Shown here: positions 40,830 to 48,046 of the stretch, piece after piece
How positions within the stretch are numbered: the first letter of the stretch is position 1
How the letters are laid out: each line of letters begins with the position of its first letter
Assembly: GCA_002197545.1 (NCBI GenBank)
Contig: NFUO01000098.1
Span: 1 to 64,000 of the forward strand
Direction: 5' to 3'
DNA: 64,000 nucleotides
Source of the DNA: Acidobacteria subdivision 2 bacterium RH1 MAG20
GTDB lineage: Bacteria > Acidobacteriota > Terriglobia > Terriglobales > Acidobacteriaceae
The notes under the pieces: generated by a model
What the model was told of the DNA's origin: nothing
Databases searched by the model: none
The model's input: the letters and a program-made list of their open reading frames with translations, nothing else
Translations under genes and position numbers: made by a program

Positions 40830-40861
40830 AATGGGAGTGTTCCACGTGGAACACTCCCATT
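40830..40861. promoter_or_regulatory. parS: parS site 4 inside a 32-bp perfect palindrome
   Basis: The core TGTTCCACGTGGAACA (40838-40853) is extended by 8 bp on each side (AATGGGAG and CTCCCATT) into an exact 32-bp palindrome in the 133-bp gap between the aldo/keto reductase and the hydrolase gene. Confidence 0.93.
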
Positions 40862-40868
40862 CAACGGA

Positions 40869-41681
40869 TTATGCGTCAGGCAATTCTCTAGGGGTGACGA
40901 CGGAGGTGTGGATAGGGCGAGGGTTCCAGACGGTGGCCTCGGCGATGAAGCGGTGGAAGAGAGCGCGGGAGGCGGGGCTGATCTCGTAGCTGCGCTCGGG
41001 GTGCCATTGGACGGCGAGGACGAAGTGGGGGCTGTCTGAACTCTGAGCCCCAGTGGTCTGACCACCTTCGAGGGCTTCGATGACGGCGTCCTGGGGGCAG
41101 CGGGCGGAGACGCGGAGGCCGTCGCCGGGGATGCCGATGGCTTGATGGTGGCTTGAGTTGACGGGGAGACGGAGGAAGCCGTCCTGTTCGGGGGCCTCTT
41201 CGGGGGGGATAATCGTGCCGAGGAGGGAGTCGGGGGCGATGGCGGCGGTGTGGGCGATGGCGACGGCCTTGCCCGCAGGATGGTTGACCGGCATGGGAGC
41301 GAGGTGCTGAACGAGGGTTCCACCGCGCCAGACATTGAGGGATTGAGCGCCGAAGCAGATGGCGAGGATGGGCTTGTGGAGGTTGTGGGCGTCCTGGATG
41401 AGGAGCTCGTCGACGTTCTCGCGGGCGGGGTCGGCGGGGTTGCACTCGGGGATGGGCTCGTGGCCGTATTTGTGCGGGTTGACGTCGGCGGGACTGCCGG
41501 GGAGGAGGACGGCCTGGCAGGTGTTGATGAGGTCGGCGGTTTGACGGGGCGAGGCGCCGAGAGGGATCTCGACGGGATGGCCGCCGGCTTTTTCGATCGC
41601 TTCGGCATAGACGTGCCAGGAGTTCTGGTTGTACTCGGGGTTGGTGCTGGTGGGAAGCGGGATGGCGATGCGGGGTTTCAT
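40869..41681 (-). CDS. Class I glutamine amidotransferase-like hydrolase (peptidase C26 / PuuD type)
   Basis: 270 residues. The opening [14 protein letters not shown] and the segment [16 protein letters not shown] (about 59-74) are typical of gamma-glutamyl-gamma-aminobutyrate hydrolases. The nucleophile Cys is in [20 protein letters not shown] (about 105-124), where the usual GICRG is FGAQ-like (AICFGAQ). The catalytic His and Glu are in [11 protein letters not shown] (about 226-236). Family members cut gamma-glutamyl bonds in polyamine or peptide catabolism. No Puu pathway genes are nearby, so the substrate is open. It is cytoplasmic, without a signal peptide. The last ~35 residues go past the usual domain end. 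Confidence 0.82.
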   Translation of the reverse strand: MKPRIAIPLPTSTNPEYNQNSWHVYAEAIEKAGGHPVEIPLGASPRQTADLINTCQAVLLPGSPADVNPHKYGHEPIPECNPADPARENVDELLIQDAHNLHKPILAICFGAQSLNVWRGGTLVQHLAPMPVNHPAGKAVAIAHTAAIAPDSLLGTIIPPEEAPEQDGFLRLPVNSSHHQAIGIPGDGLRVSARCPQDAVIEALEGGQTTGAQSSDSPHFVLAVQWHPERSYEISPASRALFHRFIAEATVWNPRPIHTSVVTPRELPDA

Positions 41682-41720
41682 GGCTGGTCTTTATGATACG
41701 GCTTAAGGCTTAACACCGAT

Positions 41721-42296
41721 CTACACCGATGGCGACTGATTAAGAACGGTTTCAGGAAGCGAAATATCTGAGCGTGCAACGCGGCGACCGACAAACGCGA
41801 ATGCAAAGAGAAGAGCCGCGGTGAGCCATGCACCAAGGCTGACAGGGATAGGCACGTACATCGCGAGCGCAACGCCACTCCCAATCAGCGCTGCGGAGAG
41901 GGCACCAAACTGCCACATGCCGTACATAAAGATGAATGGAAGATAGTGAGCACCTAAGAGAATCATGAACGCTGGATAGAACCATGCGGGGTGAAGCACT
42001 GCGATGGCGATCACCAACGGCAGTGTCAGCGGCAAAGTGAACGCGACCTGTACACCAAGTGCGTTCATGGGGTGCCCCTTCGGTAGGGCGTAGGCATGAC
42101 CCATGCTACGGAGAACGAGTTGGGTCAGAGGAAAGATCAAGAACCCACCCAGGATGAGGATCAACTCTCCAAGTCGGGGTGAGTGCCATGTGCATGCAGC
42201 AGCGGACGTACACCACAACACTGCCGAGACGAGCTGGCCGGCAAAGCCACCCATGAATGTCTCGCGGACATCTTTCTGCGCCTTGATGATTTCCAT
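41721..42296 (-). CDS. Multi-pass membrane protein of unknown function
   Basis: 191 residues with about six hydrophobic segments: FAGQLVSAVLWCTSAAACTW (about 18-37), LGELILILGGFLIFPLTQLV (about 42-61), VQVAFTLPLTLPLVIAIAVL, FYPAFMILLGAHYLPFIFMY, LSAALIGSGVALAMYVPIPV and LTAALLFAFAFVGRR. A short charged N-terminal helix (EIIKAQKDVRETF) precedes. GHAYALPKGHPMNAL sits between helices 2 and 3. I think it belongs to a DUF7010-type family, but no function is known. Start ATG at 42296. A half copy of the MITE end (41709-41744) lies just after the stop. Confidence 0.7.
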   Translation of the reverse strand: MEIIKAQKDVRETFMGGFAGQLVSAVLWCTSAAACTWHSPRLGELILILGGFLIFPLTQLVLRSMGHAYALPKGHPMNALGVQVAFTLPLTLPLVIAIAVLHPAWFYPAFMILLGAHYLPFIFMYGMWQFGALSAALIGSGVALAMYVPIPVSLGAWLTAALLFAFAFVGRRVARSDISLPETVLNQSPSV

Positions 42297-42362
42297 GACG
42301 CCATCATAGCGTCACAGTCTTTTTTTATCAGTAACCTGGCATAATAAGTCGCGGAAGATCAG

Positions 42363-42415
42363 GAAGAAATACAGGGGTCTCTCCACTCCGCTGCGCTCCG
42401 GTCGAGATGACGTGC
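42363..42415 (+). repeat. REP-like repeat (family A)
   Basis: A compact copy: AGAAATACAGGGGTCTCTCC, then ACTCCGCTGCGCTCCGGTCG and AGATGACGTG, in the 251-bp gap between convergent gene ends. The rest of the gap (42416-42547) is T/G-rich, with reiterated GGTCTC/GGTTCC motifs and no gene. Confidence 0.8.
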
Positions 42416-42547
42416 GGTGGGGGTGGTTAGTGGTCGGTGGTTAGTGCAAAACGCAGATTCCCTTCGGGAATGACAAACAAAGGCAAATCGAAGGAAAATC
42501 TGTTGGGTATTCCCCGGTCCCTTTTCCCTGGTCTCTACTCCTTGTCC

Positions 42548-43507
42548 CTATTCCTTGGTCTCTGGTTCCTGGTTCCTGTGGTGCTGCATGTAGGTTGCGG
42601 TGATGATGGATCGCAGGCGCTGGGTAAGGGTGTCGGCGTCGCGGGTGGTGAGGCCGATGGTGGGGATGGGGTCGCCTACGATGATAAATAGCGGACGTGG
42701 GGTGAGGTGATAGGTGTGGATGGGGAGGAGCTCGTAGGTTCCGACCAGGGTGAGGGGGATGAGGGGGAGTTGCGCCTTGATGGCCATGTAGGCTGCGCCG
42801 GAGACGAAGGGTTGGGTCTGGCCGCTGGCGGCGCGGCCCCCTTCGGGGAAGAGGACGAGAGGGAGGCCAGCTTTGAGGGTGGCCACTCCGCGGTTGAGGC
42901 TGGCGATGGCGCTGCGGACGCCGGATTGGTCGACTGGTACCTGGCCGGAGCGGTTGAGGTACCAGCCGATGAAGGGGACCTTCCAGAGGGATTGCTTGGC
43001 GAGGATGCGGAACTGGAAGGGGAGCTTGGCGAAGAGGACTGGGGTGTCGTAGTAGCTGAGGTGGTTGGAGGCGTAGACGGCGGTCTCGTGCTCGTGGAGC
43101 TTTTCCGCTCCGATGAGGGTGACCGGGGAGAGGCTGATGAGGAGGAGGACTTTGGCCCAGGCGTGGGCGATGGCGTGCTGCTGGTGGCCGGATTTGTCCC
43201 ACAGGCCGGCGATGAGGGAGACGCAGCCGAAGGCGGTAGTGGCCAAGGCTATAAGCGGCATCACGAGCAGGTAGGTCAGCCAGCGGAAGAGGCGGTTTTT
43301 GCGGGTGGGGGTTGGTTTGGGGGTGGTTCCAACCGCAGGTCCCTCCCCCTCGGCTGCGCTCGGGGTGCGGGATGACAACAAAGGGATGGGGTCTCCACTG
43401 CGTGGCGCTTCGGGCGAAATGCGGGGGTTCTTCCCCTTCGACCCGCTCTGGGTCAGAATGACCGTGTTTGGAGGAGGGGCGTTTTGTGGCGAAGTCGGGT
43501 CGGTCAT
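42548..43507 (-). CDS. plsC: 1-acyl-sn-glycerol-3-phosphate acyltransferase (PlsC-like) with repeat-derived N terminus
   Basis: 319 residues from the ATG at 43507, which overlaps the folC stop in an ATGA. The catalytic NHLSYYDTPVLFAKLPF (about 145-161) holds the HX4D motif. The phosphate-binding FPEGGRAASG (about 221-230) and a hydrophobic anchor RWLTYLLVMPLIALATTAFG (about 77-96) complete the family plan. The enzyme makes phosphatidic acid at the inner membrane. The first ~65 residues (for example VILTQSGSKGKNPRISPEAP and LLSSRTPSAAEGEGPAVGTT) are translated family-A/B repeats (43325-43470) and lengthen the protein beyond the usual ~240-250. A later start is possible but would lose the coupling to folC. 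Confidence 0.85.
   Translation of the reverse strand: MTDPTSPQNAPPPNTVILTQSGSKGKNPRISPEAPRSGDPIPLLSSRTPSAAEGEGPAVGTTPKPTPTRKNRLFRWLTYLLVMPLIALATTAFGCVSLIAGLWDKSGHQQHAIAHAWAKVLLLISLSPVTLIGAEKLHEHETAVYASNHLSYYDTPVLFAKLPFQFRILAKQSLWKVPFIGWYLNRSGQVPVDQSGVRSAIASLNRGVATLKAGLPLVLFPEGGRAASGQTQPFVSGAAYMAIKAQLPLIPLTLVGTYELLPIHTYHLTPRPLFIIVGDPIPTIGLTTRDADTLTQRLRSIITATYMQHHRNQEPETKE
43325..43470 (-). repeat. REP-like repeats (families B and A fragment) inside the acyltransferase coding region
   Basis: The plus strand reads AACCGCAGGTCCCTCCCCCT, then a GGCTGCGCTCGGGGTGCGGG-type palindrome and GATGACAACAAAG (family B). A unit with GGGGTCTCCACTGCGTGGCG and TTCTTCCCCTTCGACCCGCT follows, ending GTCAGAATGACCG. 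Family B recurs at 44191-44243 and 51115-51157. Confidence 0.8.
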
Positions 43508-45045
43508 GCGCGATCTGCCCCCTGGTTGAGGGCGAGGTTGCGGATCTCGCCTACGAGGTAGACGGAGCCGGTGGCGATGATGAGGCCGTCCTTTGGGGTA
43601 ACGGCGCGGGCTTCGGCGAGGGCGGCGGCCAGGTGCGGAGCGGCGCGGGCTGGGATGTCGAGCGCGCGGGCGGCGGCAAGGAGGTCTTCGAGGGCGGCGG
43701 CGCGGGGGTTGTCGATGGGGGCGAGGAGGATGTGGTCGCGGGCGCGCTCGGGTTCGCCGCTGGTGGAGTCGAAGAGGGGGAGGAGGATCTGGGTCATCTC
43801 TTTGAGGGACTTGTCGCGGAGGCAACTGAAGATGAGGGTGCGGGGCTGGGCGGCGGGGAGCTGGGCGATGGCGGCGCGGAGGGTCCAGGCCCCGGCGGGG
43901 TTGTGGGCCACGTCGAGAAGGATGGGTGGGGTGGTTTGCAGGAGTTCGAGGCGGCCGGGCCAGCGAGTGTTGCGGATTCCCGCTTCGATGTTGGCGTTGG
44001 TAATTTTGTAACTTATATAGTTGCTTGTTTGGGGTGATTTGTAACCGATTTGGTTGCGTAATGCGATTGCGGCGGCGATGGCAAGGGCGATGTTGCGCTG
44101 CTGGTGCTGGCCGTGGAGGGGGGAGTTGACTTCAAGGGGTTCGTTGTCGAGGGTGAGGGTGTAGTGGTTGGGGGGGAGAGGCAGTTCGGAAGAGTGCAAC
44201 CGCAGGTCCTTCGACTCCGCTGCGCTTCGCTCAGGATGACACTCTTTTTCAAGGAGACTCTTGTTGGTTAGGTCGCGCTTGTTTTCTGTGTCGCGCAATT
44301 CAGAGCTGCCTGACCTTGTGGGGGGGATGAAGGGGGTGGCGCTGATGGCGGTGAGGTTGAGGGCGGCGGCGGCTTCGCCGATGGCCTGATTGGCTTCGGG
44401 GTGTTGGGGGAGTGTGATGAGGATGCCGTTGGGGCGGAGGATCCCGGCCTTTTCGCGGGTGATGGCGGCGATGGTGTTGCCGAGGTAGTCCTGATGGTCG
44501 AGGGCGATGTCGGTGATGATGGAGAGGAGCGGATCGACGATGTTGGTGGCGTCGAGACGGCCGCCGAGGCCTACTTCGAGGATGGCTATGTCAATTTTCT
44601 GCTCGGCGTAGTAAAGGAAGGCCAAGGCGGTGAGGACTTCGAAGAAGCTGGGGTGGTGCGGGAGGGCGCCTTCGGCGACGAGGCGGTTGGCGGCGTCATC
44701 GACCTGGAAGTAGAGGCGGGCGAAGTCTTCGTCGGGGACCTGGGCGCCGTCGATCTGGATGCGCTCGTTGACGCGGATGAGGTGCGGCGAGGTGTAGAGG
44801 GCGGTGCGGTAGCCGGCGGCGGTGAGGATGCTGCTGAGGGTGGCGGCGGTCGAGCCTTTGCCGTTGGTTCCGGCGATGAGGACTGAAGGGAAGGTGGTCT
44901 GCGGATCGCCGAGGGCGGCCATGAGGGCGCGCATGTGGGCGAGGTCGAACTTGCGGCGGGGCGCCGGGGTCGCGGTCGGCGACAGAGTAGGCGCGAGTTC
45001 GTGGCCGAGGGCGTAAAGGTGGTCGACCGCAGAGGCGTAGGACAT
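43504..45045 (-). CDS. folC: Folylpolyglutamate/dihydrofolate synthase FolC with an in-frame repeat insertion
   Basis: 513 residues, longer than the usual ~420-440. The P-loop is VLIAGTNGKGSTAATLSSIL (about 55-74), followed by YTSPHLIRVNERIQIDG (about 83-99). The family's SFFEVLTALAFLYYAEQK (about 132-149) and EVGLGGRLDATNIVDPLLSI (about 156-175) are intact. LLDVAHNPAGAWTLRAAIAQ marks the C-terminal domain. It adds glutamate to dihydropteroate and folates. Residues about 255-285 are foreign to the family and include HPERSAAESKDLRLHS, a translated family-B repeat (44191-44243), likely a surface loop insertion. The acyltransferase gene follows with an ATGA overlap. Confidence 0.88.
   Translation of the reverse strand: MSYASAVDHLYALGHELAPTLSPTATPAPRRKFDLAHMRALMAALGDPQTTFPSVLIAGTNGKGSTAATLSSILTAAGYRTALYTSPHLIRVNERIQIDGAQVPDEDFARLYFQVDDAANRLVAEGALPHHPSFFEVLTALAFLYYAEQKIDIAILEVGLGGRLDATNIVDPLLSIITDIALDHQDYLGNTIAAITREKAGILRPNGILITLPQHPEANQAIGEAAAALNLTAISATPFIPPTRSGSSELRDTENKRDLTNKSLLEKECHPERSAAESKDLRLHSSELPLPPNHYTLTLDNEPLEVNSPLHGQHQQRNIALAIAAAIALRNQIGYKSPQTSNYISYKITNANIEAGIRNTRWPGRLELLQTTPPILLDVAHNPAGAWTLRAAIAQLPAAQPRTLIFSCLRDKSLKEMTQILLPLFDSTSGEPERARDHILLAPIDNPRAAALEDLLAAARALDIPARAAPHLAAALAEARAVTPKDGLIIATGSVYLVGEIRNLALNQGADRA
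44191..44243 (-). repeat. REP-like repeat (family B) inserted in frame in folC
   Basis: The plus strand reads GCAACCGCAGGTCCTTCGAC, then TCCGCTGCGCTTCGCTCAGG and ATGACAC. It has the same core as the intergenic copy at 51115-51157, here read through by the folC frame without a stop. Confidence 0.85.
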
Positions 45046-45115
45046 GGGGGTATTTTAGGCGATGGCGTGTGTTTGCAGCAGCATCAAGCCCATATAGCCG
45101 AGAAACCACCCCAAA

Positions 45116-45862
45116 TTAAAATTTGTAATAAATGCTCAGCGTGGGCGCTTGAGAGAGCGTATAGCCATGGGAATTGATATCCCACTGCTGAAAGCTCGGG
45201 GCGAGAAACGCCAGAGCGCGATACTCCAGTCGCCCTCCCCAGTGCTTTGCGGTATCCCAATCAATGCCGACACCGAAGAGGCCCGCAGGTCGCGTTTCAG
45301 AGGAGACATCGACCTTCTCTACATAACCTAAATCAGTGATAGTGCGGGTTTGAGTATTCTCGACGAGCATATGGTGATATATCGAGAAGTACCCCGCAGT
45401 CGGGATATAGACCAGTGCGCCACCACCCGCTAATGCAAAGGGCTGTGCCCCCCAGAAGGTTTTGCGGCTCTTCACAAGATAAGCTGCCGTAAATTCGTGC
45501 CTGTCTGCCTGGCCGGACGAAACGGGCGCGTCAAGTAGACCTACGCCATAAGGATTGTTTTCTGTACCCTCGATGTCTTCATTCATTCGGGTGTAGCCGT
45601 AATTCAAGACGAATCCGCGAGATGATTTGTAAGAAGAATGAAAACTGAGAAGCGCTCCAACGGAAGGATCAATCGATTGCTTCACACCATTTCCGCGAGC
45701 GTCGAAAGTAAACTCACTTGTAACACCAAGGGCAACGTCACGCTGGCCGGGTTTTCCCAGCCATTGGGCTTGCGCCACCGTTGCAGAGCCAAATGCCAAT
45801 CCGAGGGCAATCGCGAGCAGACGAACGTCCGCTCTCTTCCAAATATTCTTCTGCTGCGCCAT
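45116..45862 (-). CDS. Outer-membrane beta-barrel protein of unknown function
   Basis: 248 residues from the ATG at 45862, with GAGGTG about 7 nt upstream. The signal peptide (VRLLAIALGLAFGSATVAQA, about 13-32) ends near AQAQ. The mature part alternates hydrophobic and polar residues, with strands such as RDVALGVTSEFTFDARG, FVLNYGYTRMNEDIEG, DRHEFTAAYLVKSRK, AQPFALAGGGALVYIP and GGRLEYRALAFLAPSF. It finishes with an aromatic C-terminal strand (TLSIYYKF) as required for BAM insertion. This suggests an eight-stranded OmpA/OmpW-like barrel. It may be a pore or adhesin-related surface protein, with function not assigned. It is downstream of the folC promoter region on the same strand as folC but upstream of it, about 70 bp apart. 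Confidence 0.72.
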   Translation of the reverse strand: MAQQKNIWKRADVRLLAIALGLAFGSATVAQAQWLGKPGQRDVALGVTSEFTFDARGNGVKQSIDPSVGALLSFHSSYKSSRGFVLNYGYTRMNEDIEGTENNPYGVGLLDAPVSSGQADRHEFTAAYLVKSRKTFWGAQPFALAGGGALVYIPTAGYFSIYHHMLVENTQTRTITDLGYVEKVDVSSETRPAGLFGVGIDWDTAKHWGGRLEYRALAFLAPSFQQWDINSHGYTLSQAPTLSIYYKF

Positions 45863-46267
45863 GCAAAACACCTCAGGCCGGATTATAGAGATTCCTGCTG
45901 CTTGTGTCTCGTAAGTCATATTGCAGTGGCGGTTTATGGTATTGCTCTCAGCGATTGGGAGCCGCTCGCGGACGGGATTAAGGTAAGGACAACGGCGAAC
46001 TACAGGGGTCTCTCCACTACACAACGGACATGAAACCGTCCGTTGCTCCGGTCGAGATGACGTTTGCGGAGGTTTTGAAGTTGAGGGCGGCGGCGAGGGA
46101 CAGTGGCGGGATGATTCGGGCGAGCTATGAAGTGATAGACATCAGGCGTAGAGGATGGTCGGGCGGGGCCACAAATCCAGCGCGCTGGAAGGAAGTTTGC
46201 GGAGGGAGCAAACTTCAGGCGCTCCAGCCGCTTAGTATGGATTCGTACAAAAAAGGAAGGATTTCTG
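45863..46267. other. 405-bp divergent intergenic region with a family-A repeat
   Basis: It separates the outer-membrane protein gene from the arabinose cluster. The family-A repeat at 46001-46063 has an unusual centre, ACAACGGACATGAAACCGTC followed by CGTTG (a new palindrome), in place of the usual GC-rich one. The cluster promoter should lie in 46064-46250. No convincing -35/-10 pair was identified. Confidence 0.5.
46001..46063 (+). repeat. REP-like repeat (family A) with variant centre
   Basis: TACAGGGGTCTCTCCACTAC at the left and CTCCGGTCGAGATGACG at the right enclose the inverted pair CAACGGAC/GTCCGTTG. Confidence 0.8.
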
Positions 46268-47902
46268 ATGCCAGTTTCGCGTACAGGTTTGCCGATGAAG
46301 GAAGTGGTGCTGATTACCAGTGGAGATTTGCGGCAATCGGCAAATCAGGTGTGCTGGCCGGCCCAGGAAGAGCTGGAGCGCAAGCTGACGCAATGCTTTC
46401 TCGATGAGGGCGTGAAGGTGCGGCGCGCCTTTCCGGTCGATGCTGCCCTGGGACATGGCTTCATCTCGAGTCAGCGGATGGGCATGGACATCTTTGCGGA
46501 GATCGATCCGGAGGCGAACCTCGTCTTCGCGACAGCGGCATGGCAGTACAGCCATCATGTGCTGCCGGGGATGCGCAGCCATCGCGGGCCGATGCTGACG
46601 GTCGCAAACTGGTCGGGGCAGTGGCCGGGGCTGGTTGGCCTGCTGAACCTCAACGGCTCGCTCATCAAGGCTGGAGTGAAGTTCGATACGCTGTGGAGCG
46701 AGAGTTTCAAAGACGAGTTCTTTCTTCGCGGCCTCAGAGAGTGGATTCAGCAGGCGAGCGTGACCCACGATGTCTCGCATGTGCACGATCTGGACGTCGG
46801 CGCGCTTCCCGCCGACGCCGCGAGTCTGGGCAAAGATCTCGCTGCGGCGCTGCAGAAGCGGAAGGCAATTCTCGGCATCTTCGACGAAGGCTGCATGGGG
46901 ATGTACAACGCTATCGTCGATGACGAGTTGCTCAATCCAGCCGGTGTCTTTAAGGAGCGGCTCAGCCAGTCCGCGCTGGTGGCGCGAATGCGTACCGTCT
47001 CAGACGACGAGGCAAAAGGGGTGCGGCAGTGGCTGGATGCGAAGGGGTTGCGCTTCAACATCGGCAAGGACGAAAGGACCGAGCTTACCGACGCGCAGAT
47101 TCACGAGCAGTGCAAGATGTATATCGCCGCCGTTCGCATCGCGGATGAGTTCGGTTGCGATGCGATCGGCATTCAGTATCAGCAGGGACTGAAGGACATG
47201 GTCCCCGCATCGGACCTGGTGGAGGGCCTGCTCAATAATGCGGACCGGCCTCCGGTGTATGGGGAACAGTCGGGCAAGGAGTTGTCTGCGGGTGGCCCGC
47301 TGCCGCACTTCAACGAAGTGGATGAGTGCGCCGGGTTAGATGCCCTGGTGACGAACCGCTGCTGGACGGCGCTCAAGCTCGATCCTGCGACAACGCTGCA
47401 CGACCTGCGCTGGGGCGAACACTATCAAGGTGACGGCATTGATGATTTCGTCTGGGTGCTGCAGATCTCAGGAGCGGCCCCGGCGAGCCACTTTGTCGAT
47501 GGTTATCGCGGCGCGTCCAGCCACAGGCAGCCGCCAATGTATTTTCCTTTGGGCGGCGGCTCTTTGAAGGGCGTGGGGAGGCCGGGAAAGATCGTCTGGA
47601 GCCGCGTGTTTGTCGAGGGCAATGCGCTGCATGTCGATATGGGGCTGGGCTCGGTCGTTAAGTTGCCCGAGGAGGAGACCATGCGCCGATGGAAGCAGAC
47701 GACAATTCAATGGCCCATGGTGAGCGCTGTCTTCGACGGCATCTCGCGTGATTCCTTTATGGCGAGGCATCGGGCGAACCACGTGAATATTGTATATGCT
47801 CCCGAGGCGAAGGCTGCTGCTGAGGCGCTTGCAGTGAAGGCCGCGATGTTTTATGAGTTGGGTATTAAGGTGCATTTGTGCGGTTCGGTCAGCTTCGATT
47901 AA
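46268..47902 (+). CDS. L-fucose isomerase-like sugar isomerase (candidate arabinose isomerase)
   Basis: 544 residues, with AAGGAAGG 6 nt before the ATG. Overall layout and motifs fit the FucI/AraA fold. The N-terminal domain contains GMDIFAEIDPEANLVFATAA (about 75-94) and the middle IFDEGCMGMYNAIVDDELLN (about 203-222), which carries the Glu and Asp positions that bind Mn in L-fucose isomerase. Next come FGCDAIGIQYQQGLKDMVPA (about 297-316) and LPHFNEVDECAGLDALVTNR (about 345-364). It interconverts an aldose and a ketose in the cytoplasm. Because the next genes are L-ribulokinase, a sugar porter and arabinosidases, L-arabinose (or a related pentose) to L-ribulose is the likely reaction, although its sequence is fucose-isomerase-like rather than AraA-like. 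Confidence 0.72.
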   Translation: MPVSRTGLPMKEVVLITSGDLRQSANQVCWPAQEELERKLTQCFLDEGVKVRRAFPVDAALGHGFISSQRMGMDIFAEIDPEANLVFATAAWQYSHHVLPGMRSHRGPMLTVANWSGQWPGLVGLLNLNGSLIKAGVKFDTLWSESFKDEFFLRGLREWIQQASVTHDVSHVHDLDVGALPADAASLGKDLAAALQKRKAILGIFDEGCMGMYNAIVDDELLNPAGVFKERLSQSALVARMRTVSDDEAKGVRQWLDAKGLRFNIGKDERTELTDAQIHEQCKMYIAAVRIADEFGCDAIGIQYQQGLKDMVPASDLVEGLLNNADRPPVYGEQSGKELSAGGPLPHFNEVDECAGLDALVTNRCWTALKLDPATTLHDLRWGEHYQGDGIDDFVWVLQISGAAPASHFVDGYRGASSHRQPPMYFPLGGGSLKGVGRPGKIVWSRVFVEGNALHVDMGLGSVVKLPEEETMRRWKQTTIQWPMVSAVFDGISRDSFMARHRANHVNIVYAPEAKAAAEALAVKAAMFYELGIKVHLCGSVSFD

Positions 47903-47935
47903 GAAAGCTCTGAACAAGTTTCGGGATATTCCCTC

Positions 47936-47994
47936 GGGGGCTAAAGCCCCGTTATATAGAAATGGTTAACGGCGTGGCTGAAGCCACGCCCTTT
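47936..47994. repeat. Short palindromic repeats (family C)
   Basis: GGGGGCTAAAGCCCC and GGCGTGGCTGAAGCCACGCC lie 30 bp apart in the 144-bp gap between the isomerase and kinase genes. They could form hairpins in the mRNA and modulate downstream expression. Confidence 0.7.
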
Positions 47995-48046
47995 CAAAGA
48001 TCAAGATTTAATCAGAAGTTCCCTAAAACGAAGTGCGCAGGACCTA

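Noticed and set aside
40736..41608. A ~290-codon N-terminal extension of the aldo/keto reductase frame
   Set aside because: It is antisense to the C26 hydrolase, Pro/Ser/Thr-rich and unlike any AKR. The family N terminus begins at the ATG at 40735.
42441..43202. A Pro/Arg/His-rich minus-strand frame overlapping the acyltransferase
   Set aside because: Low-complexity translation of the real gene in another frame.
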